DNA of 39,793 nt from Paraburkholderia tuberum STM678 (GCF_902833905.1 NZ_CADFGP010000061.1:1-39793), one strand, 5' to 3'. Positions 1-8,106 are shown, numbered from the stretch's first letter. Numbers and translations are program-made. Notes: a model not told the origin generated them from the sequence alone.

Positions 1-625
1 CTCCACTCATCGTGATCGCCCGAAGTCTGTATTATTTAATACTACCAGGTATCACCTTGCTGCAAATGAATTTTGTGACACAGTAAGATTAACCCGCTGT
101 TGCGCTTCACCTTTGAAACCGCCATGGGAAATATATTGTCTGCCGTTATTTTTCCGCCACACCGGTTCCATCCGGTCTTCTTACCCGAATCGGCCATTGC
201 CGTCATTGGGACGGTCCGGGTTGTGCGTCAGCAATGTGGCGGATTGCTGACTGCGGTGGCATCGAGCAACCCGATGGCAGTTTCCTGCATCAGCGAACTC
301 ACACTCCCGACCCACTACGGACATAGAGCCTGCTGCCACCTGTATGGCCGCTTTCCGAGGACAGCAGCCATCCCTTTATCTGCGCCGCTTATTGTCAACC
401 GCAGTAACCTCCCTTCACACCACGCGCCAAGTGTTCCGCTTTCTATTCGGAGTTGATTCTGGCTAGCCCCTGCCAGCCATCGCGCGGTCTACGCGAGTGC
501 TCGCTGCGTGCAGCGGAACTTTGCCCCCGATGGAACTCACCGACGAGGGGCGAACTCGTGCCGGCACGGTCGTCGCAAACCGGGATCTTCACCTTTGGTC
601 ACGGCTTGAGAGTGCCGGTTACCTG
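1..625. other. No recognisable gene
   Basis: No open frame in this stretch resembles a known family or shows a convincing start with a ribosome binding site. The longest plus-strand frames (100-456 and 453-872) are rich in Cys, Pro, Ser and Arg in a way typical of non-coding or antisense frames. The stretch could hold decayed DNA, but I see no IS ends, tRNA or repeat in it. Confidence 0.4.
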
Positions 626-1009
626 CTACGGTTGTACGCCGTTAACCGCAACGACATTGAACTTCGCGTACTTCTCGCCGTCCTTGTGCGCTGCCGTGTA
701 TTCCAGTGAATCGCGCCAATCCTTTAGTTGCTCCAAGCTATCCCACCGAAGAATGACGAAGCGTGTTCCGGGCGGGGCTCCTTCTATCACCGTTCCCGGT
801 CCCGCAGCCAATGTGACTCCGCCATGCGCTTTAATCGAAGCCCGGGCGCGTGGAAGATACTCCTTCGCATAACCGTCCGCGTTGCTGACATCGACCAGTC
901 CTACCATGTAGACAGGCGGCTTGACCTGAGCCTCGATGCTATGCACGCCCACCACTCCCGTTCCGATGCCAGCGAGCATTGCCAATACGATGGCGTAACC
1001 GGTTTTCAT
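626..1009 (-). CDS. DUF1330 domain protein with N-terminal signal peptide
   Basis: Small protein of 127 residues. The first 26 or so form a signal peptide (MKTGYAIVLAMLAG then a small-residue region ending near HSIEAQ), so the protein is probably exported. The rest matches the DUF1330 family, a small dimeric alpha/beta-barrel fold: a VGLVDVSNADGYAKEYLPRA segment, a central GGVTLAAGPG turn, RFVILRWDSLEQLKDWRDS, and a C-terminal KYAKFNVVAVNGV strand. No enzymatic role is established for the family. The frame stays open upstream to 1261, but the start at 1009 is chosen because AAGGAA lies just upstream and the signal peptide begins there. It stands alone and diverges from the cupin gene at 1625. 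Confidence 0.8.
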   Translation of the reverse strand: MKTGYAIVLAMLAGIGTGVVGVHSIEAQVKPPVYMVGLVDVSNADGYAKEYLPRARASIKAHGGVTLAAGPGTVIEGAPPGTRFVILRWDSLEQLKDWRDSLEYTAAHKDGEKYAKFNVVAVNGVQP

Positions 1010-1155
1010 AGCAATTTCCTTCAAACGTGCAAATCCAGAAAGGAGGAAGGCGCCGCAGTCTGTGTGCACAAGCCGCGGTCCCGCGTATCGATTCCTATCA
1101 AGGCACGGGCCTTGTCGCCGAGGGCGACCCCGGGCCGAACCGCAGCCAGAGTTTG

Positions 1156-1342
1156 TCACGGGTGACCACGCATCGTCCTGGGTTCCATATGAACGGTGTA
1201 GCCGCCGCGGCTCCGTTCTTCGGTCTCGGGATCGGCCGTCCATTCGCGGGCGGAGAGCCACTTACGGGCTCGCGTATCTTCGCGCTCGGGGGCGCCAAGC
1301 AGCGGGAACGCATCGCTGACATCGGAATCTAAAGCACTGCGT
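1156..1342 (-). pseudogene. Possible C-terminal remnant of an unidentified gene
   Basis: A minus-strand frame with no ATG is open from an in-frame stop near 1342 to a TGA at 1158-1156. It encodes about 60 residues of protein-like, charged sequence (for example ARKWLSAREWTADPETEERS followed by RGGYTVHMEPRTMRGHP) with G/C-rich third positions. I do not recognise the family. It looks like the tail of a gene whose start has been lost. Chance coding in GC-rich DNA is the main alternative. Confidence 0.25.
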
Positions 1343-1624
1343 TAGTGTCGACGTTTCGTCAGGCGCTGTCCACACCTGCGGCTTCAACCTGTGGCATTGC
1401 AGGGTCTGCCAGCCGCGACGCCACACGTCGGACCGGTCACGGGCGCAAGAGGCGCGACAGGAGATGGACAACCAACTTGGAAACGAGGCTATGAGATGAA
1501 AGACGATGGCGGAGCGGCGAAGAAGCTCGAGTTCCGGGATGAAAAGGACGCGGCGAAGGATCGCTGGGCCGAGGGGCTCGCCTCGGCGACACGGTGTTCA
1601 AGTCGAAAACGGCCGCGGCGGGAC

Positions 1625-2155
1625 ATGTCGTTGCCGCTGTGGTTTGCCGTATGTATGGTCGTGGCCCTCTCTCAGGTGGAATCTGCCCAAGCGACCCCGC
1701 CCAGCGGATTCACGGGCATGACCCTGGCCAAAGGGACTTTCACCGAGTTTCAAGTCATCAACCGCCTCACACAGGACCAGCTTCAGCGGCTTGCTCCTGG
1801 ATTCCCTGGTGATACGTGGTCCTCGCTCGAAAAGACCGAGGGACCGTCAGACTTGTACATACAGACCAACACGTGGGCGCCGGGTGGGACCACAGGCTGG
1901 CATAAGCACCCCGGGCACAGCCTAATAATCATCACGTCGGGCCAGGTAACCGAGTACCACACCGACTGTACCCAGAAAGTGTACGGGCCGGGCACAGCCA
2001 ATGGTACGACGTTGGTGGACACGGGGAATGATGAGCACCTCATTCGGAACGAAGGTTCCGTTGCAGCGACAGGTTTTGCGGTCCAGCTTGTCGCCAACGG
2101 CGCACAGCGGCGGATTGACGAACCGGCACCGAAGACCTGCTCGTCGATTTTCTGA
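1625..2155 (+). CDS. Secreted cupin-domain protein
   Basis: Protein of 176 residues. It opens with a hydrophobic signal sequence (MSLPLWFAVCMVVALSQ, probable cleavage after ESAQA), so export is likely. The remainder is a single cupin barrel. A metal-binding type motif 1 is visible as WAPGGTTGWHKHPGHSLIII, with two His and a third His four residues on, followed by TSGQVTEYHTDC. A DTGNDEHLIRNEG segment supplies the second cupin motif. Substrate is unknown. The frame is also open from an ATG at 1496 behind AACGAGG, which would give 219 residues with a long basic n-region. I prefer 1625 because the signal sequence begins there, but the longer start cannot be excluded. Confidence 0.7.
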   Translation: MSLPLWFAVCMVVALSQVESAQATPPSGFTGMTLAKGTFTEFQVINRLTQDQLQRLAPGFPGDTWSSLEKTEGPSDLYIQTNTWAPGGTTGWHKHPGHSLIIITSGQVTEYHTDCTQKVYGPGTANGTTLVDTGNDEHLIRNEGSVAATGFAVQLVANGAQRRIDEPAPKTCSSIF

Positions 2156-2509
2156 ATCAAATGCGTCGTGAGGGGCCGCTGAGCACGAAATGAGTTTCGT
2201 CCTTTGTAAGTCTCATTGTTGGGCGACCGCTTCCGTATCGCCGCGATCAAGGAGTGGCGCGAACGGCGACTTTTCCGTGTCGCGAACGTCGGGACAGGGT
2301 CGGTTCCGCGCTATATTTTTTGGGGCGCGTTGACCAGTTGGTGGCAGCCTCTCAATCGAATGGCCAATCACAGGGCGAAGCCGACTACTGAGCGTCCGAA
2401 CGATGGGACGGGCGAATGACACTTCATGGCCGACCGCTGCCTGATGCATCTGATGAATCCCGACCCAAACCCGTCCTCTACGACACCACCAACGAATGAC
2501 CACTCGTCA
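2156..2509. other. Intergenic, no gene seen
   Basis: This is the space between the cupin gene and the convergent transglutaminase-like gene. Short frames on both strands show no family resemblance. A small inverted repeat at 2185-2200 (ACGAAA, loop TGAG, TTTCGT) lies 30 bp after the cupin stop and may be a weak terminator for either gene, but it has no clear T-tract. Confidence 0.4.
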
Positions 2510-3313
2510 TCATTCAGGCGCGCAGTGGACGTCGAATTTGATGAGCTTCGTCGGACCGAATGTGTTGCTGATCGCAACGTCGGCGGCATCGCGGCCGCGC
2601 GCCATCAGCACACGACCGATACGCGGCACGTTGTTGCGCGGATCGAAGGTCTGCCAGGAGCCGCCCACATAGGCTTCGAACCATGCCGCGAAATCCATCG
2701 TGCTCCACGGCGGCGGCACACCGACGTCACTGATGTAGCCCGTGCAGTAGCGCGCCGGAATATTCATCGCGCGGCATAGCGCCACGGCCAGATGAGCGAA
2801 GTCGCGACACACGCCCTTGCGTTCCTGCCACGCCTGAAACGCGGTCTTGGTCGGCCGTGCAAATTCGTATCCGAACGTGACATGGCGATGCACGTAGTCG
2901 CAAATCGCCTGCACCCGGTGGCGGCCCGGAGGCGTATTGGAAAACAGTTTCCAGGCAATGTCGGACAGCAGATCGGTTTCGCAATAGCGGCTGCCGAGCA
3001 GGAACACCAGACATTCATCCGGAAGCGTTTCGACGGCATGCTGATAGTCGAACGGCTCGCGCGTCTCGGGTTGATCGGAGACGTTGAGCAGCGCGGTGGT
3101 GGAGAGCGAAATCAGCCCCTGCGGCGCGACGATGCGGCTGCACAGATTGCCGAAGCTATCGCGATACTGGGTGATCGCCACCGGCGGATCGACCACCAGC
3201 AGATCGGCAGACAGGACATCCTGCACGCGGGAAAAATGCGTGTTCAACATCAACATCATTGGTGTCGGCTGCGCGCACTCGTAGATCAGTTCATAGCCCA
3301 CGCGAAGTTTCAT
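2510..3313 (-). CDS. Transglutaminase-like superfamily protein
   Basis: Cytosolic-looking protein of 267 residues with the bacterial two-part layout: an N-terminal beta region (residues 1-80) and a transglutaminase-like cysteine-protease fold (about 115-230). The nucleophile motif is ERKGVCRDFAHLAVALC, with Cys169 as the expected catalytic residue, followed by MNIPARYCTGYI. The Asp of the triad would be Asp224 in QTFDPRNN. Where the family usually shows HAW, this protein has MDFAAWFEAY, so the His position is Ala209. Members are annotated as putative cysteine proteases of unknown substrate and often come in pairs, as here with the broken copy at 3356-3795 downstream on the same strand. The start is supported by the conserved first residues MKLRVGYEL. 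Confidence 0.8.
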   Translation of the reverse strand: MKLRVGYELIYECAQPTPMMLMLNTHFSRVQDVLSADLLVVDPPVAITQYRDSFGNLCSRIVAPQGLISLSTTALLNVSDQPETREPFDYQHAVETLPDECLVFLLGSRYCETDLLSDIAWKLFSNTPPGRHRVQAICDYVHRHVTFGYEFARPTKTAFQAWQERKGVCRDFAHLAVALCRAMNIPARYCTGYISDVGVPPPWSTMDFAAWFEAYVGGSWQTFDPRNNVPRIGRVLMARGRDAADVAISNTFGPTKLIKFDVHCAPE

Positions 3314-3355
3314 CTGACCATCCTTCCATTGATAAAGTCGTAACGCGCTGAGCGC

Positions 3356-3795
3356 TCAGGCGCCTTCGGTCACGCTCACGTCGACCTCAAGACTGCGGAA
3401 CGAATGCATCGCGCCGTGCCATGTGCCCCAGAGCGGCAGCGCCTGATCGTAATTCCACGCTACCGCCACACGAATCAGATGCCGGTTGCCGACGATGCTG
3501 TTGGTCGGATCGAAATCGACCCAGCCTGCACCGGGAAGATAGATCTGCAGCCATGCGTGGGTCGCGCCGCCGCCCAGGGTGGTGTCGTGGTCCGGCACGA
3601 AGATATAGCCACTGACGAACCGGGCCGCGAGGCCAAGCGAGCGGACGGCATCCATCATCAGCACCGCGAAATCGCGGCAACTGCCGCTGCGCAGGCGTAG
3701 CGTGTCGGCAGGACGATTGACGCCCTTCTCGACGCGCCGCACGTACATGAAGTTGTTCTTGATCTCGAGCGTCATGCTGCGCAACAACGTCATCG
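3356..3795 (-). pseudogene. Transglutaminase-like protein, 5' end removed by an IS6 element
   Basis: Only the C-terminal half of a transglutaminase-like protein remains, about 145 residues against the usual 280-300. It keeps the whole catalytic core: Cys in RSGSCRDFAVLMMDAV, His in GGGATHAWLQIYLPGAGW and Asp in VDFDPTNSIVGNRHLIRVAV. The frame runs straight into the left end of the IS element at 3796. The N-terminal coding part does not reappear on the other side of the element (after 4632), so DNA has been lost as well as inserted. An internal ATG near 3793 could still start a truncated product. It was probably the partner of the neighbouring gene at 2510-3313. Confidence 0.8.
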
Positions 3796-4632
3796 GGTTT
3801 TGTTGCAGTAAGGGGCTGGGTTAAAATTGGGTAGCAAAATTTCTGAGCTGTCTGATGAAGAAGACGAAGACACCGCGAACCACGCTTGCCCCGGGCCTGG
3901 CCAAGGTCCTGAAGCGGCTTCATTACCCGCTTGAAGTGATTTTGCTGTGCGTGCGATGGTACGTCGCCTATTCGTTAAGTTTGCGCAATCTCGAGGAGAT
4001 GATGGACGAGCGTGGTATCGCGGTTGATCATTCCACGGTGTACCGCTGGGTACGGAAGCTATTGCCGCTATTCGAAAAGACGTTCCGCAAGCACAAGCTT
4101 CCGGTTGGGAAAAGCTGGCGAATGGACGAGAGCTATATCAGGATCAAAGGCGAGTGGAAATATCTTTATCGGGCGGTGGACAAGGCGGGCGACACGATCG
4201 ACTTCCTGCTCAGGGCCAGGCGGGACAAGGTTGCAGCCCGGCGGTTCTTTGAAAAAGCCATCGCCCACAATGGTGCGCCAGAGACCGTGACCATCGACAA
4301 AAGCGGCTCCAATCTGGCCGCGTTGAACGCGGTGAATGCCGATCGCGAGACGCCGATCAAGGTCCGCCAGATCAAATACCTGAATAACATCGTCGAACAG
4401 GACCATCGGGCTATCAAACGCCGGACCCGTCCTATGCTAGGGTTCAAGGATTTCCACAGTGCGAGGGTCATTCTCGGCGGCATCGAGGTAATGCACATGA
4501 TCAGGAAAGGACAGATGAAATGTGTGGGCAAAGACCCGTTGTCTGCTTCCCGGCAGTTTTATTCACTTGTTATGTAAGCAATACTGATTATATTGACATT
4601 TGTCGTCTCGTCACGCTTACTGCGACAGAACC
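3796..4632 (+). mobile_element. IS6-family insertion sequence, complete
   Basis: An 837-bp element holding one transposase gene. Its terminal inverted repeats are visible: GGTTTTGTTGCAGTAAG at 3796-3812 and, read on the other strand, GGTTCTGTCGCAGTAAG at 4632-4616, differing at only two positions. The ends resemble the GGTTCTGTTGC type of the IS6/IS26 family. The 8 bp next to the left end (CGTCATCG) and right end (TGATGGAC) do not match, so there is no target-site duplication. That is common after the adjacent deletions IS6-family elements cause, and it fits the missing 5' half of the transglutaminase gene. Confidence 0.85.
3855..4577 (+). CDS. IS6-family transposase
   Basis: Intact transposase of 240 residues, the usual length for the IS6/IS26 family. 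The N-terminal part is a helix-turn-helix type region (YSLSLRNLEEMMDERGI then VDHSTVYRWVRK). The DDE catalytic core follows: first Asp in WRMDESYIRIKGEW, second Asp in VTIDKSGSN, and Glu in NNIVEQDHRAIKRR. The C-terminal HMIRKGQMK and SASRQFYSL segments are typical. The gene fills most of the element at 3796-4632 and reads away from its left end. It looks functional, so the element may still be mobile. Confidence 0.95.
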   Translation: MKKTKTPRTTLAPGLAKVLKRLHYPLEVILLCVRWYVAYSLSLRNLEEMMDERGIAVDHSTVYRWVRKLLPLFEKTFRKHKLPVGKSWRMDESYIRIKGEWKYLYRAVDKAGDTIDFLLRARRDKVAARRFFEKAIAHNGAPETVTIDKSGSNLAALNAVNADRETPIKVRQIKYLNNIVEQDHRAIKRRTRPMLGFKDFHSARVILGGIEVMHMIRKGQMKCVGKDPLSASRQFYSLVM

Positions 4633-4826
4633 TGATGGACTCCTTGCGGTTCGCCGCACACGCTGTCGCTTCGGTCCACGTTCTCCGCGTCCACCGGGCA
4701 GCAGGAGAAATCCACCACTGTCAGATTTCGCTCAGGCTATTGCTATTTGCGCGTCAGCCTTCTACCGAATACTTCTGCGGATGCTTTTCGGCGGTCCTCG
4801 GGCCGGTGCGTCGGATAACGCTCTTT
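4633..4826. other. Short unassigned flank right of the IS6 element
   Basis: 194 bp between the IS6 right end and the stop of the FCD/GntR regulator. No frame matches the missing transglutaminase N-terminus or any other family I know. It is probably the far side of an IS-mediated deletion. Confidence 0.4.
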
Positions 4827-5561
4827 CTAGCGGGAAGCATTTTCGCGGATAAAGCCAAGATGGGTGACTAGCGCGTTGCGTGCGGCAATCGGGTCGTGAC
4901 GCTCGATAGCGTCGCAGATATGCCGATGCTGTTCCATCAGATGCGACAGGTCTGCGTCTCTTTTCTCGAATGTTGAGTAGGTTTCTTCAATTGATTTCTG
5001 TACGAGGTTGTACAGACCGTGCATCACATGAACGAGGACGATGTTGTGAGTAGCCTCGGCAATTCGCAAATGGAAAGCGGCATCAAGTAGCGGCAGAGAT
5101 GTTTGGCCGGCGTGCACGGCGTATGGGTTCTCCTTGGTAAACGCCGATTCGAGGGCGTTTAAGGCATCTTTGACGTGCCGGATGTCCGATTTCGTCGCCC
5201 GTGTGGCTGCCAACTCGACTGTCACGGCTTCCAGCCCTTCACGCATTTCCAGAATATCTCCCGCCGCCTTGCGGTGGCGCGCTATCAAGTGCGCCAACGG
5301 GTCCGCGATGAGGGGCGAGCTGGAGTTTGCGACGACATATCCGCCTCCCGTCCTGGATTGAATCAGTTTGCTACCTTCCAGTCGGAGCAATGCTTCTCGT
5401 AACGACGGGCGAGATACATTCAGACGTTGCGCCAGGTCGCGCTCCGATGGTAGCGATTCTCCAGCTCGCAGTGTCCCGTCAACGATCAGCTGTTCGAGCT
5501 GATCGCAGACGGCGTCGGACAGGCGGAATCTGGGTGGTGGGGTGATTGGGGAGAAAGACAT
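4827..5561 (-). CDS. FCD-domain GntR-family regulator (FadR/GlcC subfamily)
   Basis: Transcription factor of 244 residues. An N-terminal winged helix (about residues 13-75: LIVDGTLRAGESLPSERDLA, RLNVSRPSLREALLRLEGSK, RTGGGYVV) is followed by an all-helical FCD effector domain (about 95-225). The FCD metal site looks intact: LLDAAFHLRIAEATHN carries the Asp and first His, and LMEQHRHICDAIERHD the later His residues. FCD regulators sense carboxylates. Its place next to glcDEF, with a palindrome (TGGTCGACCA at 6410-6419) in the shared upstream region, suggests it senses glycolate or a related 2-hydroxy acid like E. coli GlcC. That role is inferred from position. It could instead serve something now lost on its left. 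Confidence 0.88.
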   Translation of the reverse strand: MSFSPITPPPRFRLSDAVCDQLEQLIVDGTLRAGESLPSERDLAQRLNVSRPSLREALLRLEGSKLIQSRTGGGYVVANSSSPLIADPLAHLIARHRKAAGDILEMREGLEAVTVELAATRATKSDIRHVKDALNALESAFTKENPYAVHAGQTSLPLLDAAFHLRIAEATHNIVLVHVMHGLYNLVQKSIEETYSTFEKRDADLSHLMEQHRHICDAIERHDPIAARNALVTHLGFIRENASR

Positions 5562-5599
5562 CGGCGCCGGCTCCTTCGCGTCTCTAGATTTTTTAGTTC

Positions 5600-5628
5600 A
5601 ACTTCCCGCGTGATTCATGCGGGAAGTT
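5600..5628. repeat. Perfect 10-bp inverted repeat between two regulator genes
   Basis: AACTTCCCGC at 5600-5609 and GCGGGAAGTT at 5619-5628 form a perfect 10-bp stem with a 9-nt loop. It lies 39 bp upstream of the FCD regulator start and 24 bp after the HxlR gene stop, both read leftward. In that direction the hairpin is followed by an A-rich tract, not a T-tract, so it is not a classical terminator. It may be a terminator lacking its U-tract, an operator, or a structured leader of the FCD gene. Confidence 0.5.
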
Positions 5629-5652
5629 CTGGTCGCAAATGCGATCAACGCT

Positions 5653-6066
5653 TCAACTTTCTCTTGATTTCGTCGGGCAACTGAACGCTGCTCTCGCTGC
5701 TACAAACGCCGACTCCCGGGCCGCAATCCAGCGACAAACCGGGACGATTTCGCCGAGCAAGTCGCGGCCGAGCCTGGTTGATTCATATTCGACGCGTGGA
5801 GGAACCTGCGCGAATACAGTGCGCGTGACCAGTCCTTCCTTCTCTAACGTTCGTAAGGTTTGGGACAACATCTTTTGGCTTATACCGTCGACGTGCGCGA
5901 GAACCCTTGAGAATCGTAGTGGTTGCTCTGTTCCGGCGACCACCTGAAGTACTTTCAGTGGCCATTTCGAGGTAACGCGTTCAAGAACATCGCGCGCAAA
6001 CGTGTCCTGCTCCGAAGTGGTGCCGGTATACGAGGTCTCCGGACCCCGGTGTGATTTAGTAACCAT
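5653..6066 (-). CDS. HxlR-family winged-helix regulator
   Basis: Protein of 137 residues with the HxlR (MarR-like winged helix) domain at about residues 25-115. The family pattern is clear: ERVTSKWPLKVLQVVAGTEQ, LRFSRVLAHVDGISQKMLSQ, TLRTLEKEGLVTRTVFAQVP, PRVEYESTRLGRDLL. HxlR proteins are dimeric repressors or activators that often answer to aldehydes or reactive compounds. No ligand can be read from the sequence. The frame is open upstream to 6222, but the start at 6066 is chosen because the upstream part is low-complexity and unlike the family. No clear ribosome binding site precedes it. It may be co-transcribed with the FCD regulator downstream. Confidence 0.82.
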   Translation of the reverse strand: MVTKSHRGPETSYTGTTSEQDTFARDVLERVTSKWPLKVLQVVAGTEQPLRFSRVLAHVDGISQKMLSQTLRTLEKEGLVTRTVFAQVPPRVEYESTRLGRDLLGEIVPVCRWIAARESAFVAARAAFSCPTKSRES

Positions 6067-6499
6067 AAGGGTAGTATGGTCCAGGAAGGGGATTTGATCA
6101 TTCCGGGAACTGTAAAGGCAGTATGGTCGCTCGTCAATGTTCCGAGTGACGGAACAATCGATCCGTCGGGGGCCGCTATGGGCGATGGACGGGCGGGGAC
6201 TTGGGTGGGGCGGTGAGGACATCAGGAATCAGATTCTAACGGAGGCCTTCGAGTCATCTCGCGTTTGGGTGGTGAAGTTCCTGGTTGTTTCCAACTGACA
6301 GGCAATCTGCCGTCTAGGGCGCTGGCTTCATTTCTGGCGAGGCGTGCCGTTTTAGGGTTTCTACCCGTTTCCACGGTCGGTGCACGCGACTAGGATGCGT
6401 CTGGTCAGGTGGTCGACCAGTCGGCCAATAGACCAAACAGAACCATAGGGTCGAAGCTCTGCGTGCGTTATGCGAGGGCTGCGATGTGAAGGAGGCGAA
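6067..6499. promoter_or_regulatory. glc intergenic region with candidate GntR operator
   Basis: 433 bp between the HxlR start and the glcD leader ORF, with no gene apart from shadow frames. It must carry the promoters for both directions. At 6401-6420 there is a nested palindrome: CTGGTC (6401-6406) mirrors GACCAG (6415-6420), and TGGTCGACCA (6410-6419) is itself a perfect palindrome. FadR/GlcC/PdhR-type regulators bind TGGT-N(1-3)-ACCA sequences, so this is a reasonable operator for the FCD regulator encoded at 4827-5561. No sigma-70 promoter stands out. Confidence 0.4.
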
Positions 6500-6610
6500 A
6501 TGTCACAGAAATTCCATCATCCGCTCGTCAGGCCGATTCTGCCTCCCGTCCACGCCCCGAGTACTTGCGCCGCCTGGTGTCAAGCAATGACAGCGGGGTT
6601 TGGGCAATGA
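6500..6610 (+). CDS. Possible 36-residue leader ORF overlapping glcD
   Basis: A very strong ribosome binding site (AAGGAGG at 6489-6495) precedes ATG at 6500. The frame encodes 36 residues beginning MSQKFHHPLVRPILPP and stops in the ATGA that holds the glcD start codon (ATG at 6607, TGA at 6608-6610). Such an overlap is typical of translational coupling, and the glcD start itself has only a weak Shine-Dalgarno. The peptide resembles nothing I know: it is Pro- and His-rich with two Cys and a Trp. It may be a real coupling leader or a chance frame that happens to have a good binding site. Confidence 0.45.
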   Translation: MSQKFHHPLVRPILPPVHAPSTCAAWCQAMTAGFGQ

Positions 6611-8106
6611 GCTACCTCTACGACGAAGTGATCGACGGCGTTCTTCCGTCGCACGACAGGGACACGCTTGTGAGGGAGATCCGGACCCTCCTGCCGGACA
6701 TGGAATTGCTGGATTCCAAAGAGGGCATGCGGCCCTTTGAATGCGACGGGCTTTCAGCGTATCGATGCGCGCCAATGCTTGTTGCTCTGCCCGACAAGAT
6801 TGAGCAGGTCGAGCAATTGTTGAAGTACGCTGCCCGGCGCCGGATACCGATAGTTGCCCGGGGAGCAGGCACGGGACTTTCGGGAGGTGCGATGCCTCTT
6901 GAGAAGGGGATATTGCTCGTGATGGCCCGCTTCAACAAGATTATCGACTTGGACGTAGATGCTTGTACGGCGCGGGTGCAGCCGGGCGTCCGCAATCTTG
7001 CAATTTCACAGGCAGCGGCGCCGTACGGCCTTTACTACGCTCCTGACCCGTCATCCCAGATCGCATGTTCGATTGGCGGCAATGTGGCCGAGAACGCTGG
7101 CGGCGTGCACTGTCTCAAATACGGTCTGACCGTTCACAACATACTGAAAGTGGAGATTTTGACTATCGAGGGTGAGCGGCTGACGTTGGGTTCTGAGGCC
7201 CTGGATAGCGCTGGATTTGATCTGTTGGCGCTCTTTACTGGCTCGGAAGGGATGCTCGGAATCGTGACTGAAGTTACGGTCAAGCTGCTTCCGAAGCCGC
7301 AAAGCGCGAAGGTGTTGCTTGCCAGTTTTGACGATGTCGAACGCGCCGGTGCCGCAGTGGCAAAGATTATCGGCGATGGAATCATTCCCGGGGGTCTTGA
7401 AATGATGGACAACCTCGCCATCCGGGCTGCCGAGGACTTTATCCGTGCTGGCTACCCGGTCGAGGCTGAAGCAATCCTTCTATGCGAACTTGACGGATCT
7501 GACTCGGACGTCCAGGAGGACGTGGAGGGCGTCGACGCGATATTGCGTATGGCGGGTGCAACGGATGTGCGTCTCGCGAAGGACGAAGCCGAGCGTCAGA
7601 AATTCTGGGCAGGACGAAAGAATGCGTTTCCCGCTGTCGGTCGAATCTCTCCAGATTATTACTGTATGGATGGCACGATTCCGCGCCGGCAGTTGCCTCA
7701 CGTTCTAAAAGGAATTGCTGACTTGTCCATCGAATATGGGTTGCGCGTTGCGAACGTATTTCACGCCGGCGACGGCAATATGCATCCGCTCATTCTGTTT
7801 GACGCAAACGTCCCGGGCGAGATGGATAGAGCGGAAGCGATCGGTGCGCGAATCCTCGAATTGTGCGTGAAAGTGGGCGGCAGCATTACGGGTGAGCACG
7901 GCGTAGGTCGCGAAAAGATCAATCAGATGTGCGCGCAATTTAACAGCGACGAATTGCTCGTATTTCACGCGGTGAAGGCGGCGTTTGACCCGAACGGTTT
8001 GCTGAACCCTGGCAAAAACATACCCACGCTGCACCGCTGTGCCGAGTTTGGATCAATGCACGTGCATCACGGACAACTTCCTTTCCCTGAACTGGAGCGC
8101 TTCTGA
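6607..8106 (+). CDS. glcD: Glycolate oxidase subunit GlcD (FAD-linked)
   Basis: FAD-binding catalytic subunit of the three-part glycolate dehydrogenase that oxidises glycolate to glyoxylate at the inner membrane. It has 499 residues, the usual GlcD length. An N-terminal FAD_binding_4 (PCMH) domain spans about 50-230: ARGAGTGLSGGAM near 84-96 and SSQIACSIGGNVAENAGG near 149-166 hold FAD. A C-terminal FAD-oxidase domain carries VFHAGDGNMHPL near 384-394 and the GGSITGEHGVGREK signature near 424-437, with NPGK at the end. ATG 6607 is chosen over the upstream in-frame ATG at 6565 because homologues begin near MSYLYDEVI. It overlaps glcE by one base (TGATG), so the three glc genes form an operon. 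Confidence 0.95.
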   Translation: MSYLYDEVIDGVLPSHDRDTLVREIRTLLPDMELLDSKEGMRPFECDGLSAYRCAPMLVALPDKIEQVEQLLKYAARRRIPIVARGAGTGLSGGAMPLEKGILLVMARFNKIIDLDVDACTARVQPGVRNLAISQAAAPYGLYYAPDPSSQIACSIGGNVAENAGGVHCLKYGLTVHNILKVEILTIEGERLTLGSEALDSAGFDLLALFTGSEGMLGIVTEVTVKLLPKPQSAKVLLASFDDVERAGAAVAKIIGDGIIPGGLEMMDNLAIRAAEDFIRAGYPVEAEAILLCELDGSDSDVQEDVEGVDAILRMAGATDVRLAKDEAERQKFWAGRKNAFPAVGRISPDYYCMDGTIPRRQLPHVLKGIADLSIEYGLRVANVFHAGDGNMHPLILFDANVPGEMDRAEAIGARILELCVKVGGSITGEHGVGREKINQMCAQFNSDELLVFHAVKAAFDPNGLLNPGKNIPTLHRCAEFGSMHVHHGQLPFPELERF

